Origin: Pollenia angustigena
Taxonomy: Eukaryota > Arthropoda > Insecta > Diptera > Polleniidae
Reading direction: 5' to 3'
DNA: 64,000 nucleotides
Assembly (NCBI GenBank): GCA_930367215.1
Contig: OV884058.1
Span: 195,194,208-195,258,207 of the forward strand
A program made the position numbers and the translations under genes. Below the pieces are notes generated by a model. That model saw only the letters and a list, made by a program, of their open reading frames with translations. It was not told the DNA's origin and searched no databases. Shown piece after piece: positions 22,710-33,788 of the stretch (its first letter is position 1; each line of letters starts with the position of its first letter).

Positions 22710-23463
22710 TAGTTTAAGAAATGCAATTCATAAAAATATAATTTGTTTTGTTAAAATAAATAAAATATAATAATAAAATATTACTGGAGAAACTGTAGCT
22801 TGCGTTATGTAGCGTGCGTCACAAAGGGTTCACGGCTTTTGTCAAAAAATCACAAAATTTTTTGGCTGCGAATAAGTACGTTAAGAATTCTTTCTTTTAG
22901 GAATTAGATTTTGTATACCTTATGACGCCAAATTCGCTAAAAACAAGGAAAACGCACTTCAACCTTTGAAGTTACTTTCACTTTTTGAAGCGTGCGTCAC
23001 AAAACTTTGTGATCAACTATTTCGCAACAAATATTTGCTAAGAAATTATAATATATGCCATTCGTAAGTACATATTAATATCACTAAATACTATATATGT
23101 ATAAGTTGAAGCTATCTTTTTTGAAAGACCAAAAAATGTTTATATTTCAATCAGAAAACGCGTGCGAATGTAGCGTTCGTCACGCAGGATTTGCTCATTT
23201 ACAAACAAAAAGTAGTATAAAGTAATGGTTGGTTTTTTCTGTTGACTCTTCAAACCATAGGGAAATACAATATATTTTTATTAAAAAACACATTAGTAAT
23301 ATTTTTCACACATTGATATTTTCGTCCATTTTGGTATTTTTTAATAGCAGTGCTACCAAATTTTAATCAAATTTCCTATCTATATATATATAAAAATAAG
23401 TCCGTATATGTACGTCGCCGAACTACTCATAAACGCGTCGTGCGATTTCAACCAAACTTATAC
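22710..23463. repeat. Duplicated block B (copy 1)
   Basis: About 754 bp almost identical to 23953-24704. The end includes the 5' part of a Helitron (from about 23384), cut off at the duplication junction next to block A copy 2. Confidence 0.93.
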
Positions 23464-23465
23464 AT

Positions 23466-23951
23466 AAATTCAGTAATTTTTGCTTACTCCACAAAAGAGC
23501 CGAAGTTCTAAAAAAAATACCAGACAGGCTTCTGTCCGCTTGTTTTTCTAATGAGAGAGAGAGAAAGAATATTATCATTTACTTACCCCGTTAGTCTAGG
23601 TTCACACTATGAAAGTTTTCTTTCAGAAAGTCTGAGTTTATGGGTGAGAGAGGAGAGATGAAAAGCAAGATCTCTTCCCCTCTCACCAATAAACTCAAAC
23701 TTTCCGAAAGAAAACTTTCATAGTGTGATCCCAGACTTACACACGTTTATTATACTTTTGTTGTACTGACAACGTTGTTTACAGAAGAACACTCAATTAT
23801 AAGACACCAGCAGGGGTGTAACAGCGTATTTCAATTCGAAAGAAATAATTTACGAGTTCGAACAATTTGTACTGTGTATTACGATTTTCGTACTATTTGT
23901 TTCGAATGAACAGAAGTTGTAAAAATTAAACCTAATAACCCTACAAAAAGA
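23466..23951. repeat. Duplicated block A (copy 2), with MITE insertion
   Basis: Second copy of 20421-20762 in direct orientation. It is longer only because of the M3 insertion. Confidence 0.92.
23594..23736. mobile_element. TTA-flanked MITE M3, 143 bp (PIF/Harbinger-like)
   Basis: The inverted ends GTCTRGGWTCACACTATGAA extend over most of the element. The flanking TTA is duplicated at 23591-23593 and 23737-23739, while block A copy 1 has a single TTA, so the insertion and its duplication are directly shown. Confidence 0.93.
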
Positions 23952-23952
23952 C

Positions 23953-24704
23953 TAGTTTAAGAAATGCAATTCATAAAAATATAATTTGTTTTGTTAAAAT
24001 AAATAAAATATAATAATAAAATATTACTGGAGAAACTGTAGCTTGCGTTATGTAGCGTGCGTCACAAAGGGTTCACGGCTTTTGTCAAAAAATCACAAAA
24101 TTTTTTGGCTGCGAATAAGTACGTTAAGAATTCTTTCTTTTAGGAATTAGATTTTGTATACCTTATGACGCCAAATTCGCTAAAAACAAGGAAAACGCAC
24201 TTCAACCTTTGAAGTTACTTTCACTTTTTGAAGCGTGCGTCACAAAACTTTGTGATCAACTATTTCGCAACAAATATTTGCTAAGAAATTATAATATATG
24301 CCATTCGTAAGTACATATTAATATCACTAAATACTATATATGTATAAGTTGAAGCTATCTTTTTTGAAAGACCAAAAAATGTTTATATTTCAATCAGAAA
24401 ACGCGTGCGAATGTAGCGTTCGTCACGCAGGATTTGCTCATTTACAAACAAAAAGTAGTATAAAGTAATGGTTGGTTTTTTCTGTTGACTCTTCAAACCA
24501 TAGGGAAATACAATATATTTTTATTAAAAAACACATTAGTAATATTTTTCACACATTGATATTTTCGTCCATTTTGGTATTTTTTAATAGCAGTGCTACC
24601 AAATTTTAATCAAATTTCCTATCTATATATATAAAAATAAGTCCGTATATGTACGTCGCCGAACTACTCATAAACGCGTCGTGCGATTTCAACCAAACTT
24701 ATAC
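23953..24704. repeat. Duplicated block B (copy 2)
   Basis: Direct repeat of 22710-23463. It continues into an intact Helitron end instead of being cut off. Confidence 0.93.
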
Positions 24705-24889
24705 ACTACGTAGGCAGTGGCCCATATATGGTTTATATGAAGTTTGGTTGAAATCCGATAACGCATGTGTGTGCGGTGCGTATGTGAAGTGGGTGTGTTT
24801 TTGCCGCAGGAAAACCAACTTTATTAAAAACAAGTGTGTTTCTTTTCTTATTTTGTTTTGCCGTGCGAAGCAGGCAACGGGCCCGCTAG
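24622..24889 (+). mobile_element. Short non-autonomous Helitron
   Basis: It begins TCTATATATATAAAAATAAG, ends GGGCCCGCTAG and sits between A and T, the Helitron insertion pattern. 268 bp, no Rep/helicase. The 83-codon ORF across it is incidental. Confidence 0.75.
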
Positions 24890-26325
24890 TTTGTTTATAA
24901 ACACAACTCTGTCATCGTTTCCAACGAGTTACGCAGTACGAAAAATTTTGCTTTTCGAATCGAAATATGCGGTAGCCCCCCAGCAGCATGACCGATATGG
25001 CTTCGCAATTATTTTACTTTTAAAATTTGATATATTTAACTAAATTTTTTTAACAAAAAGAAACTGGGAATTGTTTTACACAGAACAAGCAAATCGTTTT
25101 TTATAGATAAGTAAAAATTTATTTTTGGTATTTAAATTATATAAAATAACTGAATATTCATTTGTTTTTACGGAATATGTAGTTAGTTTTTTGATAGTTA
25201 ATTTATTTAAAACAACTGAATATTCCTTTGTTTTTTACGGAATTCGCGGTTGAATTTTTTACAGTAAAAATTAAATGAACTTTTCGTTACTTTTAATTAC
25301 ATTTTCATTTAATTTTACATAAAGAAGAATTTAACTTAATCAACGGAAAATATTAACTGAAAATCCGTATTAATATGCACTTAGTTTTTGGAATAGCCGG
25401 TAGAATCAGTTAAAAATAAATTTGCTTGGAATTTTAAATGTTTATTTATTTAAAAATTACTGAACGGAATAATTCTTAAATAAACTACCGTTATTTAATA
25501 ATATTTAATCCGTTACTGTAATACAATTGTGAGTGTAACTTTCTTTAGCTGGTTAAAAAATTCGTCTTCTGGCTCACCCTCCTATAACTCCAAGATTTTG
25601 TTGGAACATAAGAAAAATTATAATTACTACGAGCTGCCCACATGAGTCTCACTTTTGTAGTTGTGGAGATATGAATTGATTCGCAAAAAGGGGCTCTTGG
25701 CCCCACTATGCGCCGTCTTCCTCTTTATTTATACCTTGTCTTAAAAATCTAGTAATATATTTATTTTGCACTTCATTTTACTATATGTATTTCTTAACCC
25801 TCTAATGCCAAGTTTTATAATAAATGGGAATATATTATGAAAACAATTTTTTTAAGTTATTTTTGGGCCCCTGAATTCAAAAAAACAATTTTAAGCTCGT
25901 ACGATGAGTCGTTTACGCTCCAGGTGAGAAAACATCTAGGAGTACCTTGAGGCACCCTTGGGTATCTAGTAATAAAAACACATTTATTCCTTGAGAATTC
26001 TGTTTGTTAGTTATTGAAAATAAAAAGTAATGAAAAACATAAAAAATATTTGGTTTTGTTTATGAAAATCAGAAAAAAAATTTCATTATTTGAGCATCAT
26101 ACATAGGCTTGCCAGATGCCAAAAGTAAAAAAACTGGAAAATTGACAAAAATAAACTGGATTTTGAAAAAAAAAACTGGAAAATTTTAAAGTGCACTTTT
26201 TGTTCAAAAAAGTAAAATTTTATTAAATACTTTTAATAAAAACGACATACAAACAAGGAAACTTAACAATAAAAATTAATTTTTACATTTTATAACATAC
26301 ATAAAAAACAAAAACATATACATAT

Positions 26326-26565
26326 CTACTTTTTTTGCCACTTATATTTTGTATTTTTATTTACAGAATTTACTAATTCTTTTGCTTTATTTGAATTCAA
26401 AAATGTTTGAAAATTTTTGCAACTTTCGTTAAAATTTAGTCTTAAAAAAATTTCAGCCTTAATTAGGTCAAAGGACATTCTATGCCTTTCTTGTGAGTAC
26501 AAGTAATTTAAAATACTAAAAGTCCTTTCACAAAAAAGCATTGCTAATTGGTATGGAAAGAACAA
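26326..26565 (-). pseudogene. hAT C-terminal dimerisation segment, out of frame
   Basis: About 70 residues continuing the transposase: FCERTFSILNYLYSQERHRM matches the conserved hAT end (a SxxxERxFS-like motif followed by an R-x-R/HRM phrase), then SFDLIKAEIFLRLNF. It lies one frame away from the main ORF because of the homopolymer at 26532-26537. The first residues of this open frame, before FCERTF, are not real coding sequence. Confidence 0.85.
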
Positions 26566-28264
26566 ATGAGATCAGTTTATATAGATTTTGTACTTTATTT
26601 TTATCACATTTCTGAAAAAAGACGGACCATATCTTATCAATTGGAATATCTTTCGGCAACATATCATACGCCTCTCGAAGGCAGCAGAAGTCAGTATACA
26701 ACATATCATTATCAATAAAGTTGGATATTTGTAAAACTGTTACAAGCTCTGATAAATTATTCCACGACAAAAGAGATTGTTTTAAATTTAATTGAGAAAT
26801 TTTGCTGCAAAGCGATTCGTTGCCAAAGTCATATCGTTGCTCCAAATAAGTAACAGCATTTCGTAAAAACTGATTTGCTTCTAATTTGAAGATTTCAGTT
26901 TCGTGATGAGACATCTTTTTTAAAATAGATACAGCTTTGCTTCCATAAAACTCATCTTTTAATCGACTGTTCAGACTATTCAATAGATTACCCATTATAG
27001 TGTGCAGTTCTATAATAGTACATGAATCACTTTCTAGGGCTAATACTGCTGATTGAAATTCATGTAATACGTTATGCAGAAAATACAAATAGGCTTCTGA
27101 CAAACCTTCGGACATGTATTCTTCACCATCATTATTAACCACATCATAATCAGCTGAAACACCATGAGAAACAAATTCCCAGATAACTTTTCGACATGCG
27201 TTTTTGCCTTTTTGCAAAAAATACCTTTTAACTGCTGGCCAGGAATATATTAGCCGGTCAATTGCTGGCAAGAGAGAAAGCCATCGTGTTGGGACATGTC
27301 GGAGGAGATTTTTGTATTCTAGATTGGCAAACTCGAAACAATCTTTTAATTTTTCATTTGTTAGAGCCGAAGAACTAAATTCATTAAATGTTTTAAACAC
27401 GATATTTTCCACATCAACTGACAAAGCATTTAAAGCATTTTTAACAGAGTTGTTAATTACATGACAGTTACAATTTGCTTTTATAATTTTGTCATTTTCT
27501 TTTTTTAGTTTTTGAAACACAGAATTATGAACACCATAGTTGACTGCTGCATTATCAGCGCAATATGCTGTAATTTGTTCAAGTTTCAGATTATTTTCAT
27601 TTGAAATTCTAACGATGTTACCGAAAATATCTTTTGAAGCTTCATTTGGATCTTCATAAAAATCTAAACCCTGCTTACATATTCCTGTATCAGCATTAAA
27701 ATATTGCACAGCATATGGAAATGTTTTAATGTTTCCAATATTTGATGCGTCGCTGTTTAATGAAAAAAAATAGCTTTCTTTTAAGGCACTAGAAACGGTT
27801 TCTTGAGAATACGGAGCCAACACATTTCTGGTTATGGCTGCTGCTTTAGTGCGTCCACAACAAATTTTTGAAGCAATTTTACTATCACAAAAAATGTTTG
27901 AGCTCAATTTGATTTGGCAATCTAAACTATTATAACTCAGCCCATGAGAAACGTTGTGATAAACGAACATCAGTTCAGCCTTTGAGACTAGAGATTCATC
28001 TGTAGATTCAGCTGCAGTAATAAAATTTGAAATGCTGTGTGACAATTTTTGGGAGAGTGCTAGTTTTAGGTGTCGTTTTGTTTTGCCATGTTTATTTAAC
28101 CCTTCGTATTTAATGGAAATTTCTGACTGGCATAATTTACAATAGGCAGTATATTCGTCTTTCTTTTTTATCCATTTAGAATATTCAGGAGCCTCAATCC
28201 ACCTCTCGCAAAAGGTTGTAAATTTTTTTTTCTTGGACGGTCCAGATTCTTCATCGCATTCCAT
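26528..28264 (-). CDS. hAT transposase, BED-type finger, main ORF 578 aa
   Basis: This is the cut-and-paste transposase of the enclosing hAT element. The N-terminus is basic. A BED-like zinc finger uses Cys42, Cys45, His59 and His65. The RNase H-like core shows an Asp in SLNSDASN (Asp172) and in AYCADNAAVNYG (Asp237), then the CNCH motif (265-268) and PTRWLS (Trp328), all recognisable hAT landmarks. The frame ends in SIPISNAFL just where the hAT C-terminal dimerisation region should begin. That region continues in the next frame at 26326-26565. The shift falls in a six-base homopolymer (26532-26537), so one extra base explains it: either a real inactivating change or a sequence error. The ATG at 28264 starts a typical hAT N-terminus. 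Confidence 0.9.
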   Translation of the reverse strand: MECDEESGPSKKKKFTTFCERWIEAPEYSKWIKKKDEYTAYCKLCQSEISIKYEGLNKHGKTKRHLKLALSQKLSHSISNFITAAESTDESLVSKAELMFVYHNVSHGLSYNSLDCQIKLSSNIFCDSKIASKICCGRTKAAAITRNVLAPYSQETVSSALKESYFFSLNSDASNIGNIKTFPYAVQYFNADTGICKQGLDFYEDPNEASKDIFGNIVRISNENNLKLEQITAYCADNAAVNYGVHNSVFQKLKKENDKIIKANCNCHVINNSVKNALNALSVDVENIVFKTFNEFSSSALTNEKLKDCFEFANLEYKNLLRHVPTRWLSLLPAIDRLIYSWPAVKRYFLQKGKNACRKVIWEFVSHGVSADYDVVNNDGEEYMSEGLSEAYLYFLHNVLHEFQSAVLALESDSCTIIELHTIMGNLLNSLNSRLKDEFYGSKAVSILKKMSHHETEIFKLEANQFLRNAVTYLEQRYDFGNESLCSKISQLNLKQSLLSWNNLSELVTVLQISNFIDNDMLYTDFCCLREAYDMLPKDIPIDKIWSVFFQKCDKNKVQNLYKLISFVLSIPISNAFL

Positions 28265-28758
28265 ATTTATGCGTATTCACATTTAAACCGTTAATAAATC
28301 GTTCTGTAAAAAGAAAAACAAATGTTTTTAATTATTTTATTAATCATAAATAAATACTTACTACTTTGGCCAAAGATTTTTTCATCTTTTCAAACAGCTG
28401 TTTAATGCTGTCAAATTACTAGTGATGGACTTTCTAGTCAATTGGCAAAAAATGATATTGTTGGTACTTTTTAAAGATTTTGTTCTTCATAAATTATCTG
28501 TGATGTACAAAATAAAGCTACAAATCAGTGTTACGAAAACTTGTAACTTATATTTTTGCAAGGACAATTGCATATGTATATAAAAAAGATTTTTTTGTAC
28601 AAAATATTAACTGAATTAATTAAAAATATATATTTTAAATAAAACCAATATTTTACTAAAATAAACTGGAAAATTTATATTTTACCTGGAAACTGGACAC
28701 GACACAAAAAAACTGGAAAATCCAGGCCATTCCAGGCCATCTGGCAAGCCTAATCATA

Positions 28759-30529
28759 CAGGTCTGTTCTGAAAATCACGTGATTTCAAATCACATGTGC
28801 TTTTAAAATCACACGTGTGATTTTGTGGTGTTCTGTAAATCACACCGTTTTTGTGTTTTTCTGTGTGATTTTCAATTGTCGAAGGCACAAGAAAATACAA
28901 AAAGTGTGTTTTAAAAAATTATAGCTAATTTTTAACGCTTTTTATGTTATTTTCCAACAATTTGTTTTTTTTAACCGATTTAGCGATCTCAAATTAAGTT
29001 AAGGGTGTGTTTAAAATTCTGCAATTTTTTGCGAATTTTAGCCATGTTCGCGATAAAAGCAATTTGTTTCTATAAGTTTTCGATTCTTTATAGCTTCGAC
29101 GATTTATAATAAATAGTAGAATTTTGCTATCATGCAGCTGTTAGCAAATTTTTGCGAATTTCCGCTAATTTAGAAATTTTCACCGAATTTTTGCCATTCC
29201 TTATAGTTTTAGGGACTTTCAATCAATTTTATGGCTCGTTTGAAATATAAAAATTTTTCGCAAATTTTCGCCATTTTTGCAATATTTTTTTTTTTTTTTT
29301 TTTTATTTTTTTAAACATTTAGCGATTCACAATAAAATTTAGGGCTTGTTTACAAGCTTGTTTTTTTCGCGAATTTAGCCATTTTCGCGATAGAAGCGAT
29401 TTTTTCCTGTGATTCTTTACAGCTCTTACGATTTTTAATAAATATTATACTTTGCTTTCATGACGCTGTTAGCAAATTAGCGATCTTTAATTCAACTAAA
29501 AACAAGTAAGAAAGTATAGTCGGTCAAGCCCGACCATATGATACCCTACACCACAGTATTAAAAAACACATCATGCTTATATGTCCATATAAATATGGAT
29601 TTATCTATGCTTATAAAACTTATTAAAATCGGGGTAAAAGTTTATGAGGGGCAGAAATTGCCCCCTACCTCTCCTTGTGGTCCTATTTTTGAAAAACTGT
29701 ACAGCTTATGTGTCTATATAGATATGGATCTATCTATGTTTTGAATTTCATTAAAATCGGTTTGAGAGGCAGAAATTGGCCCTATCTCCCCTCGTGGTCC
29801 TAATTTTTAAAAAATACATCCCTTTTGTGTCCATGAAGATATGGTTCTATGTTAGTTTTAAATTTTATTAAAATCGGTTTGGTAGTTTCTGAGAGGAAGA
29901 AATTTCCCCCTATCTTCCTTCGTGGTCCTTGGCCCATTTTCAATAGGCTTGGTCCTTGAGTCAATAAGAACCTATGTCCCAAATTTTATCAAATTATCTC
30001 CAAAATTGCGACCTGTACTTTGCGCACAAGGTTACATGGACATCCAGCCAGCCAGCCAGCCTGCCTGCCGGACGCACATCGTTAGTTCCACTCAGAAAGT
30101 GATTCTGAGTCGATCGGTATACTTTAAGGTGGGTCTAGGACCAATATCTTAAGGCGTTACATACATCAGCACAAATGCATAATACCCTCTCCACTATTGT
30201 GGTGTGGGTATAAAAACAAACTGAAATCACAACAGAAGTTTCAAAAGCAAATATCATTTTTTTAAATGTCGTCGAATTTTCTTATTTTTAAAGGATTTGT
30301 TACAAATAAAATAGTTTATTGCATAAACAATTAATAAACAACACATTGAATATTTTATTTAAGTAATTTATTATGACGGCCAGCTTACAATAGTCGCAAA
30401 AATAACAAAGTGATTTCAAAAAGTTGTTTACGTAGCTGAACGTTTTGAAATCACAAAATAATATGCCTAGAACACCTTTCTTGTGATTTCAAATCACTTT
30501 CATAAAATGTGATTTTCAGAACAGGCCTG
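28759..30529. mobile_element. Inverted-repeat element with CAGGYCTGTTCTGAAAATC ends
   Basis: The ends are inverted, and both sides are dense in AAATCACA / TGTGATTT words. The left terminal CA overlaps the target duplication of the hAT element, which therefore inserted at its edge later. Two copies of a block of about 180 bp (near 28975 and 29313; TTAGCGAT, TTCGCGAWA, GCTGTTAGCAAAT) lie inside, followed by a nested DINE-type element. No clear target duplication. Confidence 0.75.
29499..30212 (-). mobile_element. DINE-type element, second subfamily, complete
   Basis: Read on the minus strand it begins TATACCCACACCACAATAGT and ends with the stem-loop GTCGGGCTTGACCGAC followed by CTTACTTGTTTTT. 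No ORF beyond shadows. It has closely related copies at 14885, 46971, 62153 and 63386. Confidence 0.85.
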
Positions 30530-31574
30530 ATAAATGAAGTTTGCACTTTGAACAAAAGTATTGTGTTCGAGATTGTTTACAATGCTTTAAGAGCTTTCGA
30601 AGCTTCTACAAATATTTTTCTAGATCTTTAAGCAATTGTTATAAAATGGAAATTAATAAAAATTATTTATACATAGTTTTGACTTAACTGCCCTTTGTTT
30701 ACGTGCACTTTTGACTTAACTGGACAAAATTGATAATTTTTGGAATTATTCTTTATAATTCTATACAAATTCATTTTTTAAGTGCACTTTCTATACCTGC
30801 ACATTTAAGATAAATGCACAAAATTTTTTGCATTTTTAAATTATTTTCATACAAAAAATCAAAGTTAGCTGCACTTTGACTTAACTGCCCAAAATACATA
30901 TTGTCTGGAATCATTCTTCAAAATACTTGTTTACGTGCATTTTGTATACCTGCACATTTTTCATATTTTTGGGCAGCTTTAAAATATTTTCATACAAAAC
31001 ATCAAAGTTAGCTGCACACATAAAAATATATGATGGCCACTTTTTCACATAAATATCCAATTTAAGCTGTTTATAAAAATATATATCGCAATTATTTTGT
31101 TTTTTTTCATCAATTTTTATGTTCTTTGTGAATTCTCATTGTTTTTGTTCATATTTATTTTATATTAAATAAACATACATACATGTATAAAATGATCTGT
31201 TATTTCCCAGCTAGCATAGGCTGTTTGTTAAGGCCCAAATACTCTTGTCAAATGCTTGTCCAGCCGGCGAATTCATCGTGTACGTGTGCTTGACATAATA
31301 TTCGCCGTCATATCTAAATTATTTGATTTCCCATCCAGCATCGTCGGTGTGACACATACAAACATATTTTCACTAATACTACCACAATGCTTGATGAGTA
31401 TTTTGATCAATGTATTTGGGCCTTTAGACGATTATGTTTAATATACTACTGCTATAAGAATCTTATGACGATTATCTGATGAGTAACAAAAACATCTAAA
31501 TCTCTTTTTTTAATTTATTATTTTTTGGGATTCTCTGTAAGAGTCGTATAACAATTACTGGGCTACCTAAATAA

Positions 31575-31886
31575 ATGATGAAACAGAACTGAGTCTTCAA
31601 CTTCAGGCAAAAGTTTTAAAGCCCATAATTAAAACGTCGACAGTAACTTCAAATGCTCTCTCATTTCTTTAGTTTTCTTTTGTTCTTATTTTTCTTTGTT
31701 TACAAAATGTATGAAATTGAATGAAAGTATGGTAGCATTGTTAAGAGAATAAGTGGCTATATTTGAGAGCATTAGAAAAAACGTCCTCAAAATAAAATTG
31801 ATTTTATTTCTCGACCGCATTCTCTGGCATAATTTTATGTCAAACTGCATGTAAAAAAACGTTCAGCCCCAGTTCTGTTTCATCAT
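31575..31886. mobile_element. TAA-flanked MITE M8
   Basis: Inverted ends ATGATGAAACAGAACTG, flanked by TAA at 31572-31574 and 31887-31889 (TWA, PIF/Harbinger-like). No ORF. Confidence 0.85.
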
Positions 31887-31922
31887 TAAGACCGTTTTTG
31901 AAGTATGAAAATGCTATTGCCA

Positions 31923-32028
31923 ATACAATTTTAATAAAACAAACCGGCCTAAGGATCTGTGAAAAAGGATTTTCCGACAGGATGGTGTTGATTTCGCGAC
32001 CTTAAGGTTTGTTTTATAAAAATTGTAT
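31923..32028. repeat. Hairpin, about 30-bp arms
   Basis: ATACAATTTTAATAAAACAA and its continuation CCGGCCTAAGG are repeated inverted at 32000-32028, with a spacer of about 45 bp. May be a small foldback. Confidence 0.7.
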
Positions 32029-32080
32029 GAAAATTAGAAGTTTTGGCATGAAAAATACGCTTGATGCCCTTATTGAGGTA

Positions 32081-32894
32081 GCTCAGTCGTACACAGAGCG
32101 AAAAAAAACGTTAAAAAACTGTCAACCAGTGGTAATAAATTGATAACAAACTGTTGTCAATATTTCGACAACATTTGTTGTTAAATTTTAAACAAAATGT
32201 TGTCAAATTGGGCCGTTAGATAAAAAACGTACCATTGTTGTCAAATTGATAACACCCTGTTGTCAAATAGGTATCGCCCTGTTGTCATTATTAACAGCGT
32301 ATACAAGTTATCCCACAATCAACTTTGGTATTCGAAAGTAAAAAGTGAAAAGTTTCAGTGCTGTGATTAAATTAATAAATAAAAATTTAATAAATAAAAT
32401 AAAAAAAATTTCTAAAATTTGTTTTCAATTTAATTTTCTATGCGAACGTTAACGTGTGACATCGTGGGCCTGGCTGTAAAAGTGTGAATTTTTTATGTAT
32501 TTTTTTATAAGTATATTATTTAATGTGAAATAAATTAATAAATTTACATTATTCCATTTTTTTACTTGGGTTCAGAATGGGTTATTAAGTACATACTACA
32601 ATCAGAACAATGTGTTATCGAAAGGACAACCGAATGTTGTCAATATATTAACGGTGTGTTGTCAAAAATGACAACAGCATGTTGTCGGTATGGTACCATT
32701 ATGGTGATAATATATAACCAATTTGATGTCATATTGAGAACAAATGGTGACAAACTGACAACGAGGTGGTTAAAAAACATTGATACCATCCGTTATCAAA
32801 TTGAACACAAACGTAGTTGGCTCACTTTTGACAACGGATGGTGTCAATTTTGGTATTTTTATACCGGATTTTTCCCTCTGTGTACGGCTGAGCA
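32081..32894. mobile_element. Word-array element P2
   Basis: Inverted ends GCTCAGYCGTACACAGAG followed by GAAAAA. More than ten TGTTGTCAA / TTGACAACA words in both orientations fill both halves. The core at 32438-32479 resembles that of P3b although the words are different. The 119-codon open frame is built from the words and is not a gene. Confidence 0.78.
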
Positions 32895-33439
32895 TTTCAC
32901 GAGTTGTAAAAAAATACCTACATGAGTCTCATACGACTCTTGGCATGCTTTTTGAAAGACTCGTTAGATAATCTCTACATACATTATAAACGATTCCTTT
33001 TACGATTAATATAGGCGTTTTTCGCTGCGTTATGGAAGAATCTCTCATAGGAATCAGCACGTGTAACAGTTTCTCCCGTGCGAGGAATTGTCTACAATTA
33101 AAAAATGAGCTCGTCGATCAAAAACACTCTTTGTGAGATTCCCAAGAGACTCCCAGACTATTGAAAATGCTAGCTAGGTTGAAATAATAAATTAATTTTT
33201 TTTATTCTACTTTTAAATCAAACACTTTACTTAAGCTACACTTTTGTGCAGGTAACCACAATTGTGTACCTGCACATTAAGGCAGGTAAATGCATTTAAG
33301 ATAACTGCATTTTTGATTTACCTGCGCAAAAAATCGTGCAAAGGAGATTGTGCAGCTAAGTCAAATATACTGTATAGTAGACGTCAGTAGAAATTTTGTA
33401 AAACATGCCTTGAGGCACTCTTAAGCATTAGAGGGTTAA

Positions 33440-33780
33440 TGTTTAATTAATGCTAATTGGTAATGCTTAACATGTAGGGCCCCTTATTACAAGTCAGCGT
33501 TCTAAGTTTTAGGAATTTTTTTTTTTTTTTTGCAATTGGGGATAACAATTTTCTGAAAATCGCAGGAGATTTTTTGGGAGAAAAGTACTATTTCGCTGGA
33601 GATTTTTGAGGATAATATATTTTTATAAATGCCATTTGTGCAATGGAAAGATGTTTATTCAAGAAACGAAGTAATTGTACACTTGTGTTCTGTTTCGAAG
33701 TTAATTTATTTATACAAATATTTGACGAAAAATTCAAAAAAACGTTTTATAAAAGCTAGGACGTCAAATATTTAATAGGT
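33440..33780. repeat. Spacer with dispersed GGGGA-type repeat
   Basis: 33530-33670 (AATTGGGGATAACAATTTTC, GGAGATTTTTTGGGAG, GATAATATATTTTTATAAAT) matches 48520-48665. The remainder is unassigned. Confidence 0.7.
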
Positions 33781-33788
33781 GTGAACAT

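Larger units (their letters stand above)
20047..25537. mobile_element. Word-array element P3b with large internal load
   Basis: The left end TACTCACAATATTCTG and the right-strand end TACACTCACAATTGTATTAC are inverted. Both subterminal regions (20070-20410 and 25080-25500) are filled with variants of TTAACTGAATATTCCGTAAA in both orientations. Between them lie a duplicated block, a Gly-rich ORF fragment, a MITE and a Helitron, so the interior may be secondarily acquired. A core at 20165-20210 is shared with P2. Confidence 0.6.
26104..28752 (-). mobile_element. hAT transposon, complete, 2649 bp
   Basis: Perfect 15-bp ends TAGGCTTGCCAGATG with an exact 8-bp target duplication ATCATACA (26096-26103, 28753-28760). 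Both subterminal regions carry several AAACTGGAAAAT words, as expected for transposase-binding sites. It holds one transposase gene on the minus strand. Clean ends and duplication indicate a fairly recent insertion. Confidence 0.96.
31207..33178. mobile_element. Inverted-repeat element with CC-AGCTAGCAT ends
   Basis: The left end CCAGCTAGCAT and the right-strand end CCTAGCTAGCAT are inverted. The arms repeat GAGTMTTWTGAC-like words. No duplication could be fixed. Hosts M8, a hairpin pair at 31923-32028 and P2. Confidence 0.6.
30672..33372. mobile_element. Pogo/Tigger-like element, interrupted
   Basis: The right-strand end CAGTATATTTGACTTAGCTG and the left end CATAGTTTTGACTTAACTG are inverted and TA-flanked (30670-30671, 33373-33374). 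The right end is close to what I recall of the pogo terminus. Arms are filled with TGCACTTTTGACTTAA-type words. It hosts 31207-33178. No transposase. Confidence 0.72.
25798..33435. mobile_element. piggyBac-like MITE hosting a multi-element nest
   Basis: The ends CCCTCTAATGC are inverted and flanked by TTAA (25794-25797, 33436-33439), the piggyBac signature. An internal TGAGGCAC-type phrase occurs near both ends (about 25950 and 33408). After removal of the nested elements (26104-28752, 28759-30529, 30672-33372) about 500 bp remain with no transposase. Confidence 0.8.

Noticed and set aside
24649..25043. ORFs of 83 and 69 codons
   Set aside because: They run through a non-coding Helitron and its flank without any domain.
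32566..32925. 119-codon ORF in P2
   Set aside because: Composed of the TGTTGTCAA word array; no domain and no plausible start.
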